Of a DNA stretch of 62,052 bases, positions 19,673-29,008 are shown one piece after another; position 1 is the first letter of the stretch; each line of letters opens with the position of its first letter. Source of the stretch: Bacillus atrophaeus (GTDB lineage: Bacteria > Bacillota > Bacilli > Bacillales > Bacillaceae); the NCBI RefSeq assembly GCF_001584335.1, contig NZ_LSBB01000005.1:1-62052 (forward strand). The letters are read 5' to 3'. Under the pieces are notes generated by a model. The model had not been told where the DNA came from. It saw only the letters and a list, made by a program, of their open reading frames with translations, and ran no database searches. The translations under genes and the position numbers were made by a program.

Positions 19673-20468
19673 AGTGCTCCATCAGCAATTTCAGAAAAAA
19701 CATAAAAGAGAGAAATGGAAGGTGCATACCTTTCAATTAGCCATCTTTATCGTCTTTTTTTCATCTTGGGAGATTTCCAGCAAAGCAGGCTGGATTGATC
19801 CATTGATCTTCAGCTCTCCGTCTGCGGTGTGGAGCTTGTTTATAGAAAAAATAACGGATGGCTCTTTAGGAGAACATATCGGAGTCACCTTATTTGAAAC
19901 CGTACTCGGCTTTTTGCTTGGTACGTTTCTCGGCACATGTCTCGCTGCATTATTGTGGTGGTCGAATAAATTGGCGCAGATTTTAGATCCCTATCTTGTC
20001 GTTTTAAATGCGATGCCAAAAGTAGCGCTTGGCCCGATCCTCATCGTTGCCCTCGGTCCCAGCTTTATCAGCATCATTGCGATGGGAGCAGTAATCAGTG
20101 TCATTATAACTGCCATTGTGGTCTACACAGCTTTTCAGGAAGTAGACGAAAACTATTTGAAAGTGATGAATACATTTGGCGCCAAAAAACGTGTCATTTT
20201 TAAAGAAGTGATCCTGCCGGCATCATCTCCTGCTATTATCTCAACACTGAAGGTGAATGTCGGTTTATCATGGGTTGGTGTCATCGTCGGGGAGTTTCTT
20301 GTTTCAGCTAAAGGATTAGGCTATATGATTATTTATGGATTTCAGGTGTTCAACTTCACGCTTGTATTCTTAAGCCTGTTTATCATCGCGATATTCGCGA
20401 CGCTTATGTACCAAGGGGTAGAGCTGTTAGAAAAGAAATGGACGAAGGGACGAAGCGATCACCGCTAA
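19647..20468 (+). CDS. ytlD: ABC transporter permease YtlD
   Basis: The 273-residue membrane subunit is of the SsuC/TauC type with about six helices. The EAA-like cytoplasmic loop reads [20 protein letters not shown] near residue 177. The TTG start at 19647 lies inside ytlC with AAGGAG 10 bases upstream; GTG at 19674 is an alternative. Completes a three-gene importer ended by a strong terminator. Confidence 0.9.
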   Translation: MKSSKESIEVLHQQFQKKHKREKWKVHTFQLAIFIVFFSSWEISSKAGWIDPLIFSSPSAVWSLFIEKITDGSLGEHIGVTLFETVLGFLLGTFLGTCLAALLWWSNKLAQILDPYLVVLNAMPKVALGPILIVALGPSFISIIAMGAVISVIITAIVVYTAFQEVDENYLKVMNTFGAKKRVIFKEVILPASSPAIISTLKVNVGLSWVGVIVGEFLVSAKGLGYMIIYGFQVFNFTLVFLSLFIIAIFATLMYQGVELLEKKWTKGRSDHR

Positions 20469-20501
20469 AAAAGACCCGGCCTGCGGCGCCGGGTCTTTTT
20501 T
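20467..20501. terminator. Terminator of ytlACD and convergent ytkD
   Basis: A GC-rich stem AAAAAAGACCCGGC / GCCGGGTCTTTTTT is symmetric and can act in both directions. Confidence 0.9.
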
Positions 20502-20976
20502 AATCAATGAATCCGTCTTCCCGCAGCTTTTTCAGACTGATCGGAAGCACTGAATCCTTCATAATGAAACTGAATTTTTTATTTCGCGGAAGATGTTCCG
20601 GAAGCTCACTGAACAAAACCGGACCTTTCGTTTCAAAATAGCTGGTTTGTTTTTCAAGCTTTTCAATGTCCGCAAAATAGATGTTTTTCACGATAACTTT
20701 TTCTTTCCCAAGCACTTTATACTGCCCTACATAGTGAAGTTTTTTCACTGATGCTCCGGTTTCCTCTTTCACTTCACGAACCGCCGCCTCTTCCGCGCGC
20801 TCCATAGGTTCTACTTTTCCGCCCGGAAACTCATATCCCCGGTCTTCATGCTCTGTCAATAACCATCGGTCACCGTAACGGCAGATGACCCAGACATGCT
20901 TCGGGCTGTCTGAAAAAGGCTGATCCTCAAATGAAAGCTGAACAGTATTTTGGTAATAGTCTTTAAACTCGTACAT
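20500..20976 (-). CDS. ytkD: Nudix hydrolase YtkD (8-oxo-dGTP / RNA pyrophosphohydrolase type)
   Basis: The 158-residue Nudix protein has the Nudix box from G53 to A75, with REVKEE as its core. YtkD of B. subtilis hydrolyses 8-oxo-dGTP and other nucleoside triphosphates, protecting against mutation, and has also been linked to RNA 5' end processing. ATG 20976 is preferred over GTG 20997 because AAGAGGGAT precedes it and family length is 158. Confidence 0.88.
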   Translation of the reverse strand: MYEFKDYYQNTVQLSFEDQPFSDSPKHVWVICRYGDRWLLTEHEDRGYEFPGGKVEPMERAEEAAVREVKEETGASVKKLHYVGQYKVLGKEKVIVKNIYFADIEKLEKQTSYFETKGPVLFSELPEHLPRNKKFSFIMKDSVLPISLKKLREDGFID

Positions 20977-21099
20977 ATTTATCCCTCTTATCCGCACCGT
21001 GCTATCTTCCCTACATCATACCATAGTTACGTTTCTTCGGAAGCTTTTTATCAAAAAATCAGCCGGTTAGGCGTGTTGCAGGGAAACTTTTCTCAATTT

Positions 21100-21405
21100 T
21101 CATATCAGACCGTTTTCGCTTATAAAAGAACGCGTGGGATCATCACCCAGTTTATAAATCAGCTCGTACAGTTCTTTGCGAATGCGGTCTGCCTGATCAT
21201 TCTGCGAGTCATAATGATACTCAACAAAAGGCACATGCGCCCGAAGAAAACTATTCCGATCTGAGAGATAAAGCTGATCAAAATATTCACGTAAAGCTAA
21301 CACGTCATCTTCATCCGCCATAATAGCAAATTGCCACGGTGATGCGTCTGAATTCTGAGAAATCAGCCCGTCCTGTAATGAGATATAATATCTTTTTGTT
21401 GTCAC
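21100..21405 (-). CDS. Unrecognised small cytoplasmic protein
   Basis: This 101-residue acidic protein has a good ribosome site: AAAGGGTG before GTG 21405; the frame is open 3 codons further. The sequence is charged, predicted mixed alpha/beta, without signal peptide or membrane segment; it opens with KRYYISLQDG and includes a conserved-looking SPWQFAI. I do not recognise the family. It sits between ytkD and ytkC, both leftward, and may be cotranscribed with them. Confidence 0.6.
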   Translation of the reverse strand: MTTKRYYISLQDGLISQNSDASPWQFAIMADEDDVLALREYFDQLYLSDRNSFLRAHVPFVEYHYDSQNDQADRIRKELYELIYKLGDDPTRSFISENGLI

Positions 21406-21459
21406 ACTGATCACCCTTTGTCCATTATTGCTTTATTATGACCAGCCGACAGGCAAAAG

Positions 21460-21864
21460 TTACGGTTTGCGGCGGAATTTATTTTTTAATGTGTCCAAAA
21501 GGTCAATCAGCATCTGCGGGACCGGAACCCCGAGAGAACTTGCCGTAATCACGATTTGCACAGATTCGTATAAAATATAAAACATAATGGCCAAGTCACG
21601 CATCGACCCTTCTGTTTTCATAAGCTGATCAAAAAAATGGCAAACAGAGATAAGAGAGAGCGTCACTATTTTTTTGACAAGACGGGCAAAAGTATTTCTT
21701 AACGCCAGTTTGTGCAGAATGGATTCCTTTAAGGTCGTACTGATAAATTCAATCGCCATTAAAGAAAGCAAAATCAAAAATGAATACTGAAAACCGCCGA
21801 AGAAAAACCCCGCTGCTGATACACTGACAGCAAAAAACGAAAAGATGCCAAAGTCTCTATCCAT
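21460..21864 (-). CDS. ytkC: Holin-like membrane protein YtkC
   Basis: This protein of about 134 residues has about three or four hydrophobic helices and resembles the phage holin / toxin-secretion (TcdE-like, Bhl-like) family. Helix 1 lies near residue 10-30, and a positively charged C-terminus (LKNKFRRKP) follows. Role in the cell unknown; no endolysin lies nearby, so phage lysis is not indicated. ATG 21864 follows AAAGGA at about 10 bases; ATG 21876 would overlap the ribosome site. Confidence 0.7.
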   Translation of the reverse strand: MDRDFGIFSFFAVSVSAAGFFFGGFQYSFLILLSLMAIEFISTTLKESILHKLALRNTFARLVKKIVTLSLISVCHFFDQLMKTEGSMRDLAIMFYILYESVQIVITASSLGVPVPQMLIDLLDTLKNKFRRKP

Positions 21865-22023
21865 TTGTCCCAACATCCTTTCACAGAAACGGCCTTACCA
21901 TATTCTATGAGAAAAAGGAGGAACGGACTGGATTTTACAGAAAATTGGACTGGTTCTCGCCCAATTTTAAAAGGCAAATCAAAAGCCGGACACGCTTTAA
22001 AGCGTCCGGCTTACATGTGGTGA

Positions 22024-22461
22024 TTATCCTAAATATGCTTTTAACATCCAATTATGCTTTTCAATGTTTTGATGGATTGCAAGCAGCATATCTCCCGTCG
22101 TTTCGTCACCGACTTCGTCTGCTAAATCCATGCCGCTTTTAAGCTCTTCAGCAATAACGGTAAAATCATCATACACGCTTTGCACCATTTGTTCCGCCGT
22201 TTCATTTCCATCTGCTTCTTTCACAGAGGCTGTTTCCAGCGATTCTCTCATTGTTGCAATCGGTTTGCCGTTTAACGCAAGCAGACGCTCTGCTAAATCA
22301 TCAATGTAGGTAGCGGTTTCGTTATAAAGCTCTTCGAATTTTTCATGCAGTGTGAAGAAATCTTTCCCTTTTACATACCAATGATAATTATGTAGTTTCA
22401 CATACATGACAGTCCAGTTGGCTACTTGTTTATTGACTGCTTGAATTAGTTTGTCTGACAT
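22024..22461 (-). CDS. dps: Dps mini-ferritin (general stress, DNA-protecting)
   Basis: The 145-residue four-helix ferritin-like protein assembles as a dodecamer that oxidises and stores iron and shields DNA. Intersubunit ferroxidase ligands are visible: H27 and H39, then D54 and E58. It is the SigB-controlled Dps rather than PerR-controlled MrgA, judged from the promoter at 22493-22518 and the gene order beside ytkA and luxS. Confidence 0.92.
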   Translation of the reverse strand: MSDKLIQAVNKQVANWTVMYVKLHNYHWYVKGKDFFTLHEKFEELYNETATYIDDLAERLLALNGKPIATMRESLETASVKEADGNETAEQMVQSVYDDFTVIAEELKSGMDLADEVGDETTGDMLLAIHQNIEKHNWMLKAYLG

Positions 22462-22492
22462 TTTTATCGTCCTCCTTGTGTTTAGTATTGAT

Positions 22493-22518
22493 ATACCCCT
22501 TTTATCGTACGCTAAAAC
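22493..22518 (-). promoter_or_regulatory. SigB promoter of dps
   Basis: On the minus strand GTTTTA (22518-22513), a 14-base spacer, then GGGTAT (22498-22493): an almost ideal general-stress sigma-B promoter 31 bases upstream of the dps start. Confidence 0.82.
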
Positions 22519-22585
22519 CTATTTTTTTAGCCGCCTGCCATATTTTCTTCCACTATGTTACAATTGTGAAAAAGGAGGTTTTTTC

Positions 22586-22738
22586 ATGCTGCTGCTCATG
22601 AGCGTGGGGTTTCTGATCGTGCTTGCCGTATTGTTTTTATCCATATGGACGACGGTGAAAGCCTATGATTTTAAACATACCGTTGATTCTCCTGAAGACG
22701 AAAATCCTAAGCTGCCTCATCAATCAAAACGTCAGTGA
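22586..22738 (+). CDS. ytzI: Small membrane protein YtzI
   Basis: The 50-residue protein has one N-terminal transmembrane helix (residues about 4-24) followed by a charged tail. A strong AAAGGAGG precedes ATG 22586; the longer open frame from 22451 has no support. Function unknown. Its last 7 bases overlap convergent ytkA. Confidence 0.75.
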   Translation: MLLLMSVGFLIVLAVLFLSIWTTVKAYDFKHTVDSPEDENPKLPHQSKRQ

Positions 22739-23184
22739 TGATGTGAATGCTCATCTGTTTCTTTGCCGGAGGAACCGCTATCGGTTTCGGCATCCCCGAC
22801 GCGCACTTGAATGGTCGGCATGCTATGCTGCTGTTTAGCCGTCACGTGGGATTGAACGATATACAAACCGTCATCTTTAAAATCAGTTTCAAAGCGGTAT
22901 ACTCCTTTTTCTTTCTTGCTTGCTTTAAATTGACTGCTGCTGCTTTTTTCACCTTCCTTCCATACTTCAAACTCGACTTCATCTGCGTCTGTGACCGGCT
23001 CATCACCGTAAACGACCGCTGCTTGGTAAGCCGCTTTCTCGTTAGGCTGGACTTCCTCCGGTCCGGTAAGCTTTACTTCCAAAGCCTTTGGGACATCACT
23101 CGAACTAGCTTCATCCTTGGCATTTCCGCAAGAAGAAAGCAAAAAAACACCGCTGCACAATCCTGCAAATATCAGTTTTTTCAT
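22732..23184 (-). CDS. ytkA: Lipoprotein YtkA (FixH/YtkA-like domain)
   Basis: The 150-residue lipoprotein has signal peptide [18 protein letters not shown] with the lipidated Cys near residue 19. The body is a YtkA-like immunoglobulin-type fold ([17 protein letters not shown] region), a family sometimes associated with copper or oxidase assembly. The C-terminus is His-rich (HSHHH), which could bind metal; this is inference. ATG 23184 is used because AAAGGGTGATGGG precedes it. Confidence 0.8.
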   Translation of the reverse strand: MKKLIFAGLCSGVFLLSSCGNAKDEASSSDVPKALEVKLTGPEEVQPNEKAAYQAAVVYGDEPVTDADEVEFEVWKEGEKSSSSQFKASKKEKGVYRFETDFKDDGLYIVQSHVTAKQQHSMPTIQVRVGDAETDSGSSGKETDEHSHHH

Positions 23185-23272
23185 CCCATCACCCTTTTTC
23201 ATCGTTTACCTTATTCTAGCAAACGCTTACACTAAATCACACGGTTAAATTGTGAATGTTTCAAAACATATA

Positions 23273-23308
23273 AAAAAGACCTTTTTGCAGCAGGCAAAAA
23301 GGTCTTTT
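23273..23308 (-). terminator. Terminator of luxS
   Basis: A 15-bp near-perfect stem (23274-23288 with 23294-23308) has A/T runs on both sides. Confidence 0.88.
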
Positions 23309-23312
23309 GTTT

Positions 23313-23786
23313 TTATCCAAATACTTTTAATAGGTCTTCTTTATCCTGTGACAGCCAGAAGCGCATGAGGCGTTTTGCGCCTTCTAAATCGTGTAGCTTC
23401 GCCTGGCCGCACTGCTTCTCGTTTGCCGCAGGGATTTCTGTAATCTCAACCGCTTCCTTCAAAGTCGCGTCAAGCAAATCAACGATTTCCTCAGCAGTCG
23501 GTTCACCGCTGACGACAAGATAATAGCCCGTCTGGCAACCCATCGGCGAAATATCAATAATATCAAAATGATCATATTTCTCAGAGTGCGTCCGAATCGT
23601 AAAAGCGAGCAAGTGTTCAAGTGTGTGAATGGTATCAGGCTTCATCGCCTGTTTGTTCGGCTGGCAAAAGCGAATATCAAACTTATTCACAACGCCGTCC
23701 GTTCCCACTTTATGCACGCCGCAATGTCTTACATATGGAGCTACAACCGCATTATGGTCAAGTTCAAAACTTTCTACTGAAGGCAT
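23313..23786 (-). CDS. luxS: S-ribosylhomocysteine lyase LuxS
   Basis: The 157-residue metalloenzyme cleaves S-ribosylhomocysteine to homocysteine and DPD, the AI-2 precursor, in the activated methyl cycle fed by SAM from metK. Metal ligands H54, H58 and C126, catalytic C84 (MGCQTGYY) and E57 are all present. ATG 23786 follows AAAGGGAGAG; ATG 23816 is upstream but unsupported. Confidence 0.96.
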   Translation of the reverse strand: MPSVESFELDHNAVVAPYVRHCGVHKVGTDGVVNKFDIRFCQPNKQAMKPDTIHTLEHLLAFTIRTHSEKYDHFDIIDISPMGCQTGYYLVVSGEPTAEEIVDLLDATLKEAVEITEIPAANEKQCGQAKLHDLEGAKRLMRFWLSQDKEDLLKVFG

Positions 23787-23910
23787 AATGGCACTCTCCC
23801 TTTTTCTAGTGTACATTCATTATAACATACTTTCCCAATCAGAATTATGGAGAAAGCTTTTCATTTTTTGCATTTTTTTTTATACTAGCAACAGAAAGGT
23901 TGCTGAGAAA

Positions 23911-24138
23911 ATGAAAACTATCTTCATTGGTCTAATCAGATGTTATCAAAAATTCATATCCCCGCTGACGCCCCCGTCCTGCCGCTTCTATCCGACTTGT
24001 TCACAATACGGAATTGAAGCGATCAAAACGCACGGCGCTCTAAAAGGAGGATGGCTGACGCTGAAGCGGATCTTAAAATGTCATCCGCTTCATCCGGGAG
24101 GTGTCGACCCCGTCCCTGAAAAAAAACGCAAGCACTAG
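23911..24138 (+). CDS. ytjA: Membrane protein insertion efficiency factor YtjA (YidD)
   Basis: The 75-residue YidD-family protein has the hallmark region [20 protein letters not shown]. The start is ATG 23911 with AGAAAGG upstream; the longer open frame back to 23629 is not real. YidD helps the YidC/Sec insertion of membrane proteins from the cytoplasmic face. Ends 4 bases into convergent ytiB. Confidence 0.9.
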   Translation: MKTIFIGLIRCYQKFISPLTPPSCRFYPTCSQYGIEAIKTHGALKGGWLTLKRILKCHPLHPGGVDPVPEKKRKH

Positions 24139-24704
24139 TTCATTTCTTTATAGCCGTCGATCACAAGATCAAGCTTTCCGGTCTCAGGCTCGATCACAAG
24201 ACCGTGGACTGGGACATTGTCAGGAAACAGCGGATGGTGTTTAATCACATTCACACTGTCTGTGACGCTTTCTTCTACAGAATCAAAACTCTTCAGCCAT
24301 TGGTCAAAATCAACCCCTGAATGCTTTAGCATTTGAATCCGTTCTTCAGGAATTCCTCTTTCCACAATCTTATTCAGCATGCTCTCACTGTCAATTTTGC
24401 TCATGCCGCAATCATGATGACCGATAACGCAGACCTCGTCAGCGTTCAGCTCATAGACCGCAACCAAAAGGCTTCTCATTATACTTCCAAAAGGATGGGA
24501 GACGAGAGCGCCCGCACTTTTAATAATTTTCACATCACCGTTACGCATATTCATCGCATGCGGCAGCAATTCGACTAGACGGGTATCCATGCAGGATAAA
24601 ATGGCTACTTTTTTATCTGGAAACTTAGATGTTTGATATTTTTCATAATCCTTACGTTCAATGAAAGTTTGATTATATTCTAAAATGTCATTAAGAAGAC
24701 TCAT
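24135..24704 (-). CDS. ytiB: Beta-class carbonic anhydrase YtiB
   Basis: The 189-residue beta-carbonic anhydrase interconverts CO2 and bicarbonate. Zinc ligands C38, H96 and C99 and the Asp-Arg dyad D40-R42 (CMDTR, GHHDCG) are intact. Second carbonic anhydrase-like gene in the window, unrelated in fold to YtoA. Confidence 0.92.
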   Translation of the reverse strand: MSLLNDILEYNQTFIERKDYEKYQTSKFPDKKVAILSCMDTRLVELLPHAMNMRNGDVKIIKSAGALVSHPFGSIMRSLLVAVYELNADEVCVIGHHDCGMSKIDSESMLNKIVERGIPEERIQMLKHSGVDFDQWLKSFDSVEESVTDSVNVIKHHPLFPDNVPVHGLVIEPETGKLDLVIDGYKEMN

Positions 24705-24792
24705 GTGGTGATTCCTTTCTTAATCTTTTTATTCATCAATATATCATACAACTTGTATTTTCGTCATCTGTGTTGTACCATTTAAAAAGATC

Positions 24793-24813
24793 AAATCGTA
24801 ATTATTCTTATTT
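24793..24813 (+). promoter_or_regulatory. Zur box upstream of yciC-like gene
   Basis: The 21-base site starts AAATCGTAATTATT and differs from the consensus AAATCGTAATnATTACGATTT at three positions in the second half. It lies 17 bases before the ATG, just upstream of the AGGAGG. Confidence 0.75.
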
Positions 24814-24830
24814 AATACAGGAGGATTATT

Positions 24831-26015
24831 ATGGACAAACGGATTCCTGTTACTGTTTTGAGCGGTTATTTAGGCGCGGGGAAAACAACTCTTCTGAGCC
24901 ATTTGCTGAATGAAGCCCACGGTTTGAAGATTGCTCTGATTGTGAACGATATGAGCGAGATCAATATCGACAGTGCTCTTATAAAAAAAACACATGTGAA
25001 ACGAACCGAGGAAAAACTGGTCGAGATGCAAAACGGCTGTATTTGCTGCACACTTCGGGACGACCTTTTGCTTGAAGTCAAAAAATTGGCGGAAGCCGGC
25101 GGAATTAATTATATACTTATTGAATCATCCGGCATCAGCGAACCGATCCCCGTCGCTCAGACGTTCACTTATAAGAACGAAGACCTGGGAGCGGATGTAA
25201 CATCCCTTTGCAGATTGGATACAATGGTGACAGTTGTTGACGGCAATAGATTTTGGAAGGATTTCTCCTCAGGTGAAAGTTTGCTGGACAGAAAACAAGG
25301 GGCCGCCCCCGGGGATGAGCGTGAGATTGCTGACCTGCTAATTGATCAAATCGAGTTTGCCGATGTCATTTTATTGAACAAAATTGACTTGCTCAGCCAG
25401 CAGGAAGTTGATCAGCTGACCGCCGTTCTGAAGAAACTGAATACAGACAGTATCATACACCCTGTATCCTATGGGAGAATTTCACCTGATCTGCTGCTGA
25501 ATACGTTTCGCTTTGATTTTGAAAAATCAAGCCAGTCCGCAGGCTGGATAAAAGAACTAAATGAAGAACATACGCCGGAAACAGAAGAATACGGGATCAC
25601 TTCTTTTGTGTATCGGAGACAAAAACCTTTCCACCCCGTGCGTCTCATGAACTGGCTGGAAAAATGGCCGACAGATATCGTACGCGCTAAGGGATTTTTC
25701 TGGCTTGCGAGCAGAAACGATACAGCGGGGCTGCTTTCTCAGGCCGGAACATCTCTTATGATACAAGGAGCCGGAGATTGGATAGCCGCTTATTCTGAAG
25801 AGGAACGCCAAGAAGCATTTCTGGATGATCCCGGGCTGCTCGAAAACTGGGATGAGCGATATGGAGATCGTAAGACAGAGCTAGTTTTTATAGGCATTCA
25901 AATGGACCGAGCCGATATCACCGCCTCACTCGACACTTGTTTGCTCACAGATGAAGAAATGACGGCCGACTGGTCTCTGTTTGAAGACCCGCTGCCCAAG
26001 TTTATTTCTCAATAA
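24831..26015 (+). CDS. yciC: Zinc-responsive G3E GTPase (YciC/ZagA type metallochaperone)
   Basis: The 394-residue COG0523 GTPase has Walker A GYLGAGKTT at residues 12-20, the metal motif C70-x-C72-C73 (GCICCT) and the guanine motif NKID near residue 182. The C-terminal CobW domain follows. Family role: zinc allocation to client enzymes, such as the folate enzyme FolE, when zinc is scarce. The Zur box and the adjacent zinc-free L31 gene confirm a zinc-starvation unit. In B. subtilis yciC lies elsewhere, so its position here is notable. Confidence 0.87.
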   Translation: MDKRIPVTVLSGYLGAGKTTLLSHLLNEAHGLKIALIVNDMSEINIDSALIKKTHVKRTEEKLVEMQNGCICCTLRDDLLLEVKKLAEAGGINYILIESSGISEPIPVAQTFTYKNEDLGADVTSLCRLDTMVTVVDGNRFWKDFSSGESLLDRKQGAAPGDEREIADLLIDQIEFADVILLNKIDLLSQQEVDQLTAVLKKLNTDSIIHPVSYGRISPDLLLNTFRFDFEKSSQSAGWIKELNEEHTPETEEYGITSFVYRRQKPFHPVRLMNWLEKWPTDIVRAKGFFWLASRNDTAGLLSQAGTSLMIQGAGDWIAAYSEEERQEAFLDDPGLLENWDERYGDRKTELVFIGIQMDRADITASLDTCLLTDEEMTADWSLFEDPLPKFISQ

Positions 26016-26019
26016 CAGA

Positions 26020-26053
26020 GAGCCGCTTACAAAGGATTGTAAGCGGCTTTTTG
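26020..26053 (+). terminator. Terminator of yciC
   Basis: The stem AGCCGCTTAC / GTAAGCGGCT (26021-26030 with 26039-26048) is followed by TTTTT. Confidence 0.85.
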
Positions 26054-26084
26054 TGCAAAAAAAAGACAAACCCTGCGGCTTGTC

Positions 26085-26333
26085 CTATTTTCCCATATTG
26101 TATCTTTTGTTAAACTGCTCGACCCTTCCGCCTTTTTCATTAAACTTTTGACGGCCTGTGTAGAATGGGTGCGTATCTGAACTTACTTCCACTTTGATAA
26201 CCGGATATGTGTTTCCGTCTTCCCACTCAGCGGTCTCTTCCGATTTTTTAGTTGAATGGCTCAAAAAGCGGTATCCGCTGTTCACGTCTTGGAAAATGAC
26301 TTGATGACTCTCTGGATGGATTCCTTTTTTCAT
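26085..26333 (-). CDS. rpmE2: Ribosomal protein L31 type B (zinc-independent)
   Basis: The 82-residue L31B (YtiA) contains no cysteine, as expected for the C-minus paralogue that replaces zinc-binding RpmE under zinc limitation and so frees zinc from ribosomes. The start is ATG 26333 with AAGGGAG upstream; the open frame to 26399 is artefactual. A near-perfect Zur box lies 17-37 bases upstream. Confidence 0.95.
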   Translation of the reverse strand: MKKGIHPESHQVIFQDVNSGYRFLSHSTKKSEETAEWEDGNTYPVIKVEVSSDTHPFYTGRQKFNEKGGRVEQFNKRYNMGK

Positions 26334-26349
26334 CATAAACTCCCTTCCT

Positions 26350-26370
26350 AAATCGTAATTATTACGCTTT
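26350..26370 (-). promoter_or_regulatory. Zur box of rpmE2
   Basis: The palindrome begins AAATCGTAATTATTACG and matches the Zur consensus with a single mismatch. It sits directly upstream of the ribosome site. Confidence 0.9.
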
Positions 26371-26550
26371 ATTCTACAACCTATCATGTGCTTTGTCAAT
26401 CAGGCTGCCTGATCCGATACTATATAATTACCCTATTTTCATGCATCATAAACTGATGTTTTTCAACAATAGGAAGAATAATCTAATCGTGGAAGCAAAT
26501 AATAAAACCACATTACATTAGAACGTCTACAAGAAAGGTGGTTTATTCAG

Positions 26551-27882
26551 GTGGATGATTTGGTTTTGGCTAGAAGTCTATTTGGCACGACAATGGGCTT
26601 TCATATCATTTTCGCAACGCTGGGTGTCGGCTTGCCGCTCATGATTTTAATGGCGGAATTGATTTACCAAAAAACAAAGGATGATCATTACGCGATTATG
26701 GCAAAAAGATGGACAAAGGCGCAGGCTGTTCTGCTGGGGGTGGCCATCCCGACCGGAACCATCGCAGGAACACAGCTGGCTTTGTTATGGCCCGGCTTTA
26801 TGGAGGTTATCGGAAGAGTGATGTCGCTTCCGTTTCAGATCGAAATTTATGCTTTTTTCATAGAAGCACTGTTTATGTCCATTTATGTGTACGCTGCGGA
26901 CCGTTTAACCCCTGCGATGCGGATTACCGCCGTCGTGTTTGTTTTAATCGGAGCGGCGGCTTCAGCTGTTCTCATTACAAATGTCCATGCGTTTGAAGGG
27001 ACGCCAGCCGGTTTTAAAATCGTAAACGGACAGATTACGGATGTTGATCCATGGGCGGCATTTTTTAACCCTAGCTTTTTCGTCACCGCAACCCATGTCG
27101 TATTGACTGCTTTTATGACCGGGGCTTTCATTGTTGCTTCTATTGCCGCCTACAAAATGATCCGAACAAGAAAAAATGAAAAAGTCTACCGTTTTCACCG
27201 CAAGGCGCTGCTGCTCGCTTTGATCATCGGCGGAATCTTTTCTGTGGTTACGTCTCTGAACGGTCATGAGTCAGCTCAAATGCTTTATAAATATCAGCCG
27301 GAAAAACTGGCGGGAGCGGAAGGGCTGTTTGAAACCAGGTCGCATGCGCCGTTAGCGATCGGCGGCTTTACGGATGCAAATGAAGAAAAGGTAAAATGGG
27401 CCATTGAAGTTCCCTGGGCCTTAAGCTTTTTGGCAGCAAACAGCTTTGACACCGTGGTAAAAGGCTTAAATGCTTTTCCAAAAGATGAATGGCCTCCATT
27501 ATTCATTCACACATTATTTAACGGGATGGTCGGAATAGCAATGGTGCTTATCCTCTATTCCATCGTCGGCTTACTATGGAAAAAAGTATTGAAAAAAGAC
27601 CGCTTTCCGACGTGGCTGCTGGTCATTTTCGTAACGGCGGGGCCGCTCAGTTTGATCGGAATTGAATTCGGCTGGATTTTCGCCTGTACGGGAAGACAGC
27701 CGTGGGTAATCTATCACCTTTTGAAAACCTCGGATGTCGTCACGACAACAGGCTCAATCGGCGTATTATTTATGCTCTTTACTTTTGTCTACGCCGTGCT
27801 GGGAGCAGCTGTCGTTTATGTGCTGCTTTATTATTTCCGCAAGCATCCCGTTGAAGAGGACTTAAAAGCGGCAGAGTCTTAA
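26551..27882 (+). CDS. ythA: Cytochrome bd-type quinol oxidase subunit I YthA
   Basis: The 443-residue membrane protein with about nine helices is subunit I of a bd oxidase, oxidising menaquinol and reducing O2. The heme ligand candidate H18 (MGFHIIFA) and the conserved GRQPW motif near residue 388 are present; the Q-loop is of the short type. Start GTG 26551 with AAAGGTGG upstream. YthAB is the second bd-type oxidase of the B. subtilis group, distinct from CydAB. Confidence 0.92.
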   Translation: MDDLVLARSLFGTTMGFHIIFATLGVGLPLMILMAELIYQKTKDDHYAIMAKRWTKAQAVLLGVAIPTGTIAGTQLALLWPGFMEVIGRVMSLPFQIEIYAFFIEALFMSIYVYAADRLTPAMRITAVVFVLIGAAASAVLITNVHAFEGTPAGFKIVNGQITDVDPWAAFFNPSFFVTATHVVLTAFMTGAFIVASIAAYKMIRTRKNEKVYRFHRKALLLALIIGGIFSVVTSLNGHESAQMLYKYQPEKLAGAEGLFETRSHAPLAIGGFTDANEEKVKWAIEVPWALSFLAANSFDTVVKGLNAFPKDEWPPLFIHTLFNGMVGIAMVLILYSIVGLLWKKVLKKDRFPTWLLVIFVTAGPLSLIGIEFGWIFACTGRQPWVIYHLLKTSDVVTTTGSIGVLFMLFTFVYAVLGAAVVYVLLYYFRKHPVEEDLKAAES

Positions 27883-27907
27883 TTACAAATGGAAGGAAGT
27901 TATATTG

Positions 27908-28954
27908 ATGCAAATGGACATTTCATCAGATGCTCTGATCGCAATTTCAATTGTATGGGGATTTGTGTTTATATATGCCGTTATGGCGACAATGGATTTT
28001 GGGGCCGGCTTTTGGTCCATGATCTATTTGAATAAAGAACAAACAAAAGCGACCGGCATCGCCAACCGGTATTTGTCGCCGACTTGGGAAGTCACAAACG
28101 TTTTTATTGTCGCCATTGTCGTCGCGCTGTTTAGTTTCTTTCCGGGGGCCACCTTTGTGCTTGGTACGGTTTTATTGATTCCGGGCAGCATTATTTTACT
28201 GCTTTTGGCGATTCGGAGCGGATTTCTCGTTTTTTCAAATACGGCGAAGGAACGTAAAATCATGAGATACATTTCCGGCATCTCTGGTTTTATTATCCCC
28301 GCAGTTTTAATTCTTGTCCTGCCGGTGACACATGGAGGATTTATTGAAAAAACGAATGGCATTTATCATTTAAACATGGCCAGCATCTTTACAAGCCCTA
28401 ATGCTTATTCATTTATCGGATTTGCGATTTTAACCACATTGTTTCTCTCCTCGCTGCTTCTGGCGGATTTTTCAAACGTGGCGGAGGAAGAGCACGCATT
28501 TCGCATTTACAGAAGAAGCGCCTTGATTACCGGGCCGCTGTCACTCATAATGGCCATGTTTATTTTACTTACCTTGCGAAATGAAGCAAATTGGCTTTAT
28601 ACCGGAATGATGAAGGATTTGACCTGGCTTATTGCCTCGGTGGTCACATTTATTATCGCCGGCATCGCCCTCTTTTTGCCTAACAAACGCTTCGGCAAAA
28701 ACCTTGGAAAACCGAGGATCGCAGTGGTGGCGATTGCCATTCAATATTTCTTGGCAAGCTACGCGTACGGACGGGCCCATCTCCCTTATATGATTTATCC
28801 GGATATTACCATCATGTCAGGCTTTACAGAGCCCGCAACCTTCAGAGCTTTGTTTATGACTTACATTGTCGCCTTTATTATCTTATTTCCGGGATTCTAT
28901 TTCTTCTGGAAATTGTTTATGAAGGATAAACGGTACATCCGCCAAGAGGAATAG
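27908..28954 (+). CDS. ythB: Cytochrome bd-type quinol oxidase subunit II YthB
   Basis: The 348-residue subunit II (CydB family) has about eight helices. Conserved N-terminal TMDFGAGFW near residue 27 is typical. ATG 27908 is preferred to the adjacent TTG 27905; GGAAGGAAG lies about 10 bases upstream. It lies 25 bases after ythA, in the same operon. Confidence 0.92.
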   Translation: MQMDISSDALIAISIVWGFVFIYAVMATMDFGAGFWSMIYLNKEQTKATGIANRYLSPTWEVTNVFIVAIVVALFSFFPGATFVLGTVLLIPGSIILLLLAIRSGFLVFSNTAKERKIMRYISGISGFIIPAVLILVLPVTHGGFIEKTNGIYHLNMASIFTSPNAYSFIGFAILTTLFLSSLLLADFSNVAEEEHAFRIYRRSALITGPLSLIMAMFILLTLRNEANWLYTGMMKDLTWLIASVVTFIIAGIALFLPNKRFGKNLGKPRIAVVAIAIQYFLASYAYGRAHLPYMIYPDITIMSGFTEPATFRALFMTYIVAFIILFPGFYFFWKLFMKDKRYIRQEE

Positions 28955-29008
28955 CGCAACACAGGATGGCTATACTAATAACGTACCTTTATCTAGGAGG
29001 GTGATGGC

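Noticed and set aside
21460..21864. Prophage lysis module around the holin-like ytkC
   Set aside because: No endolysin, integrase or phage structural gene nearby; the gene sits in conserved chromosomal order.
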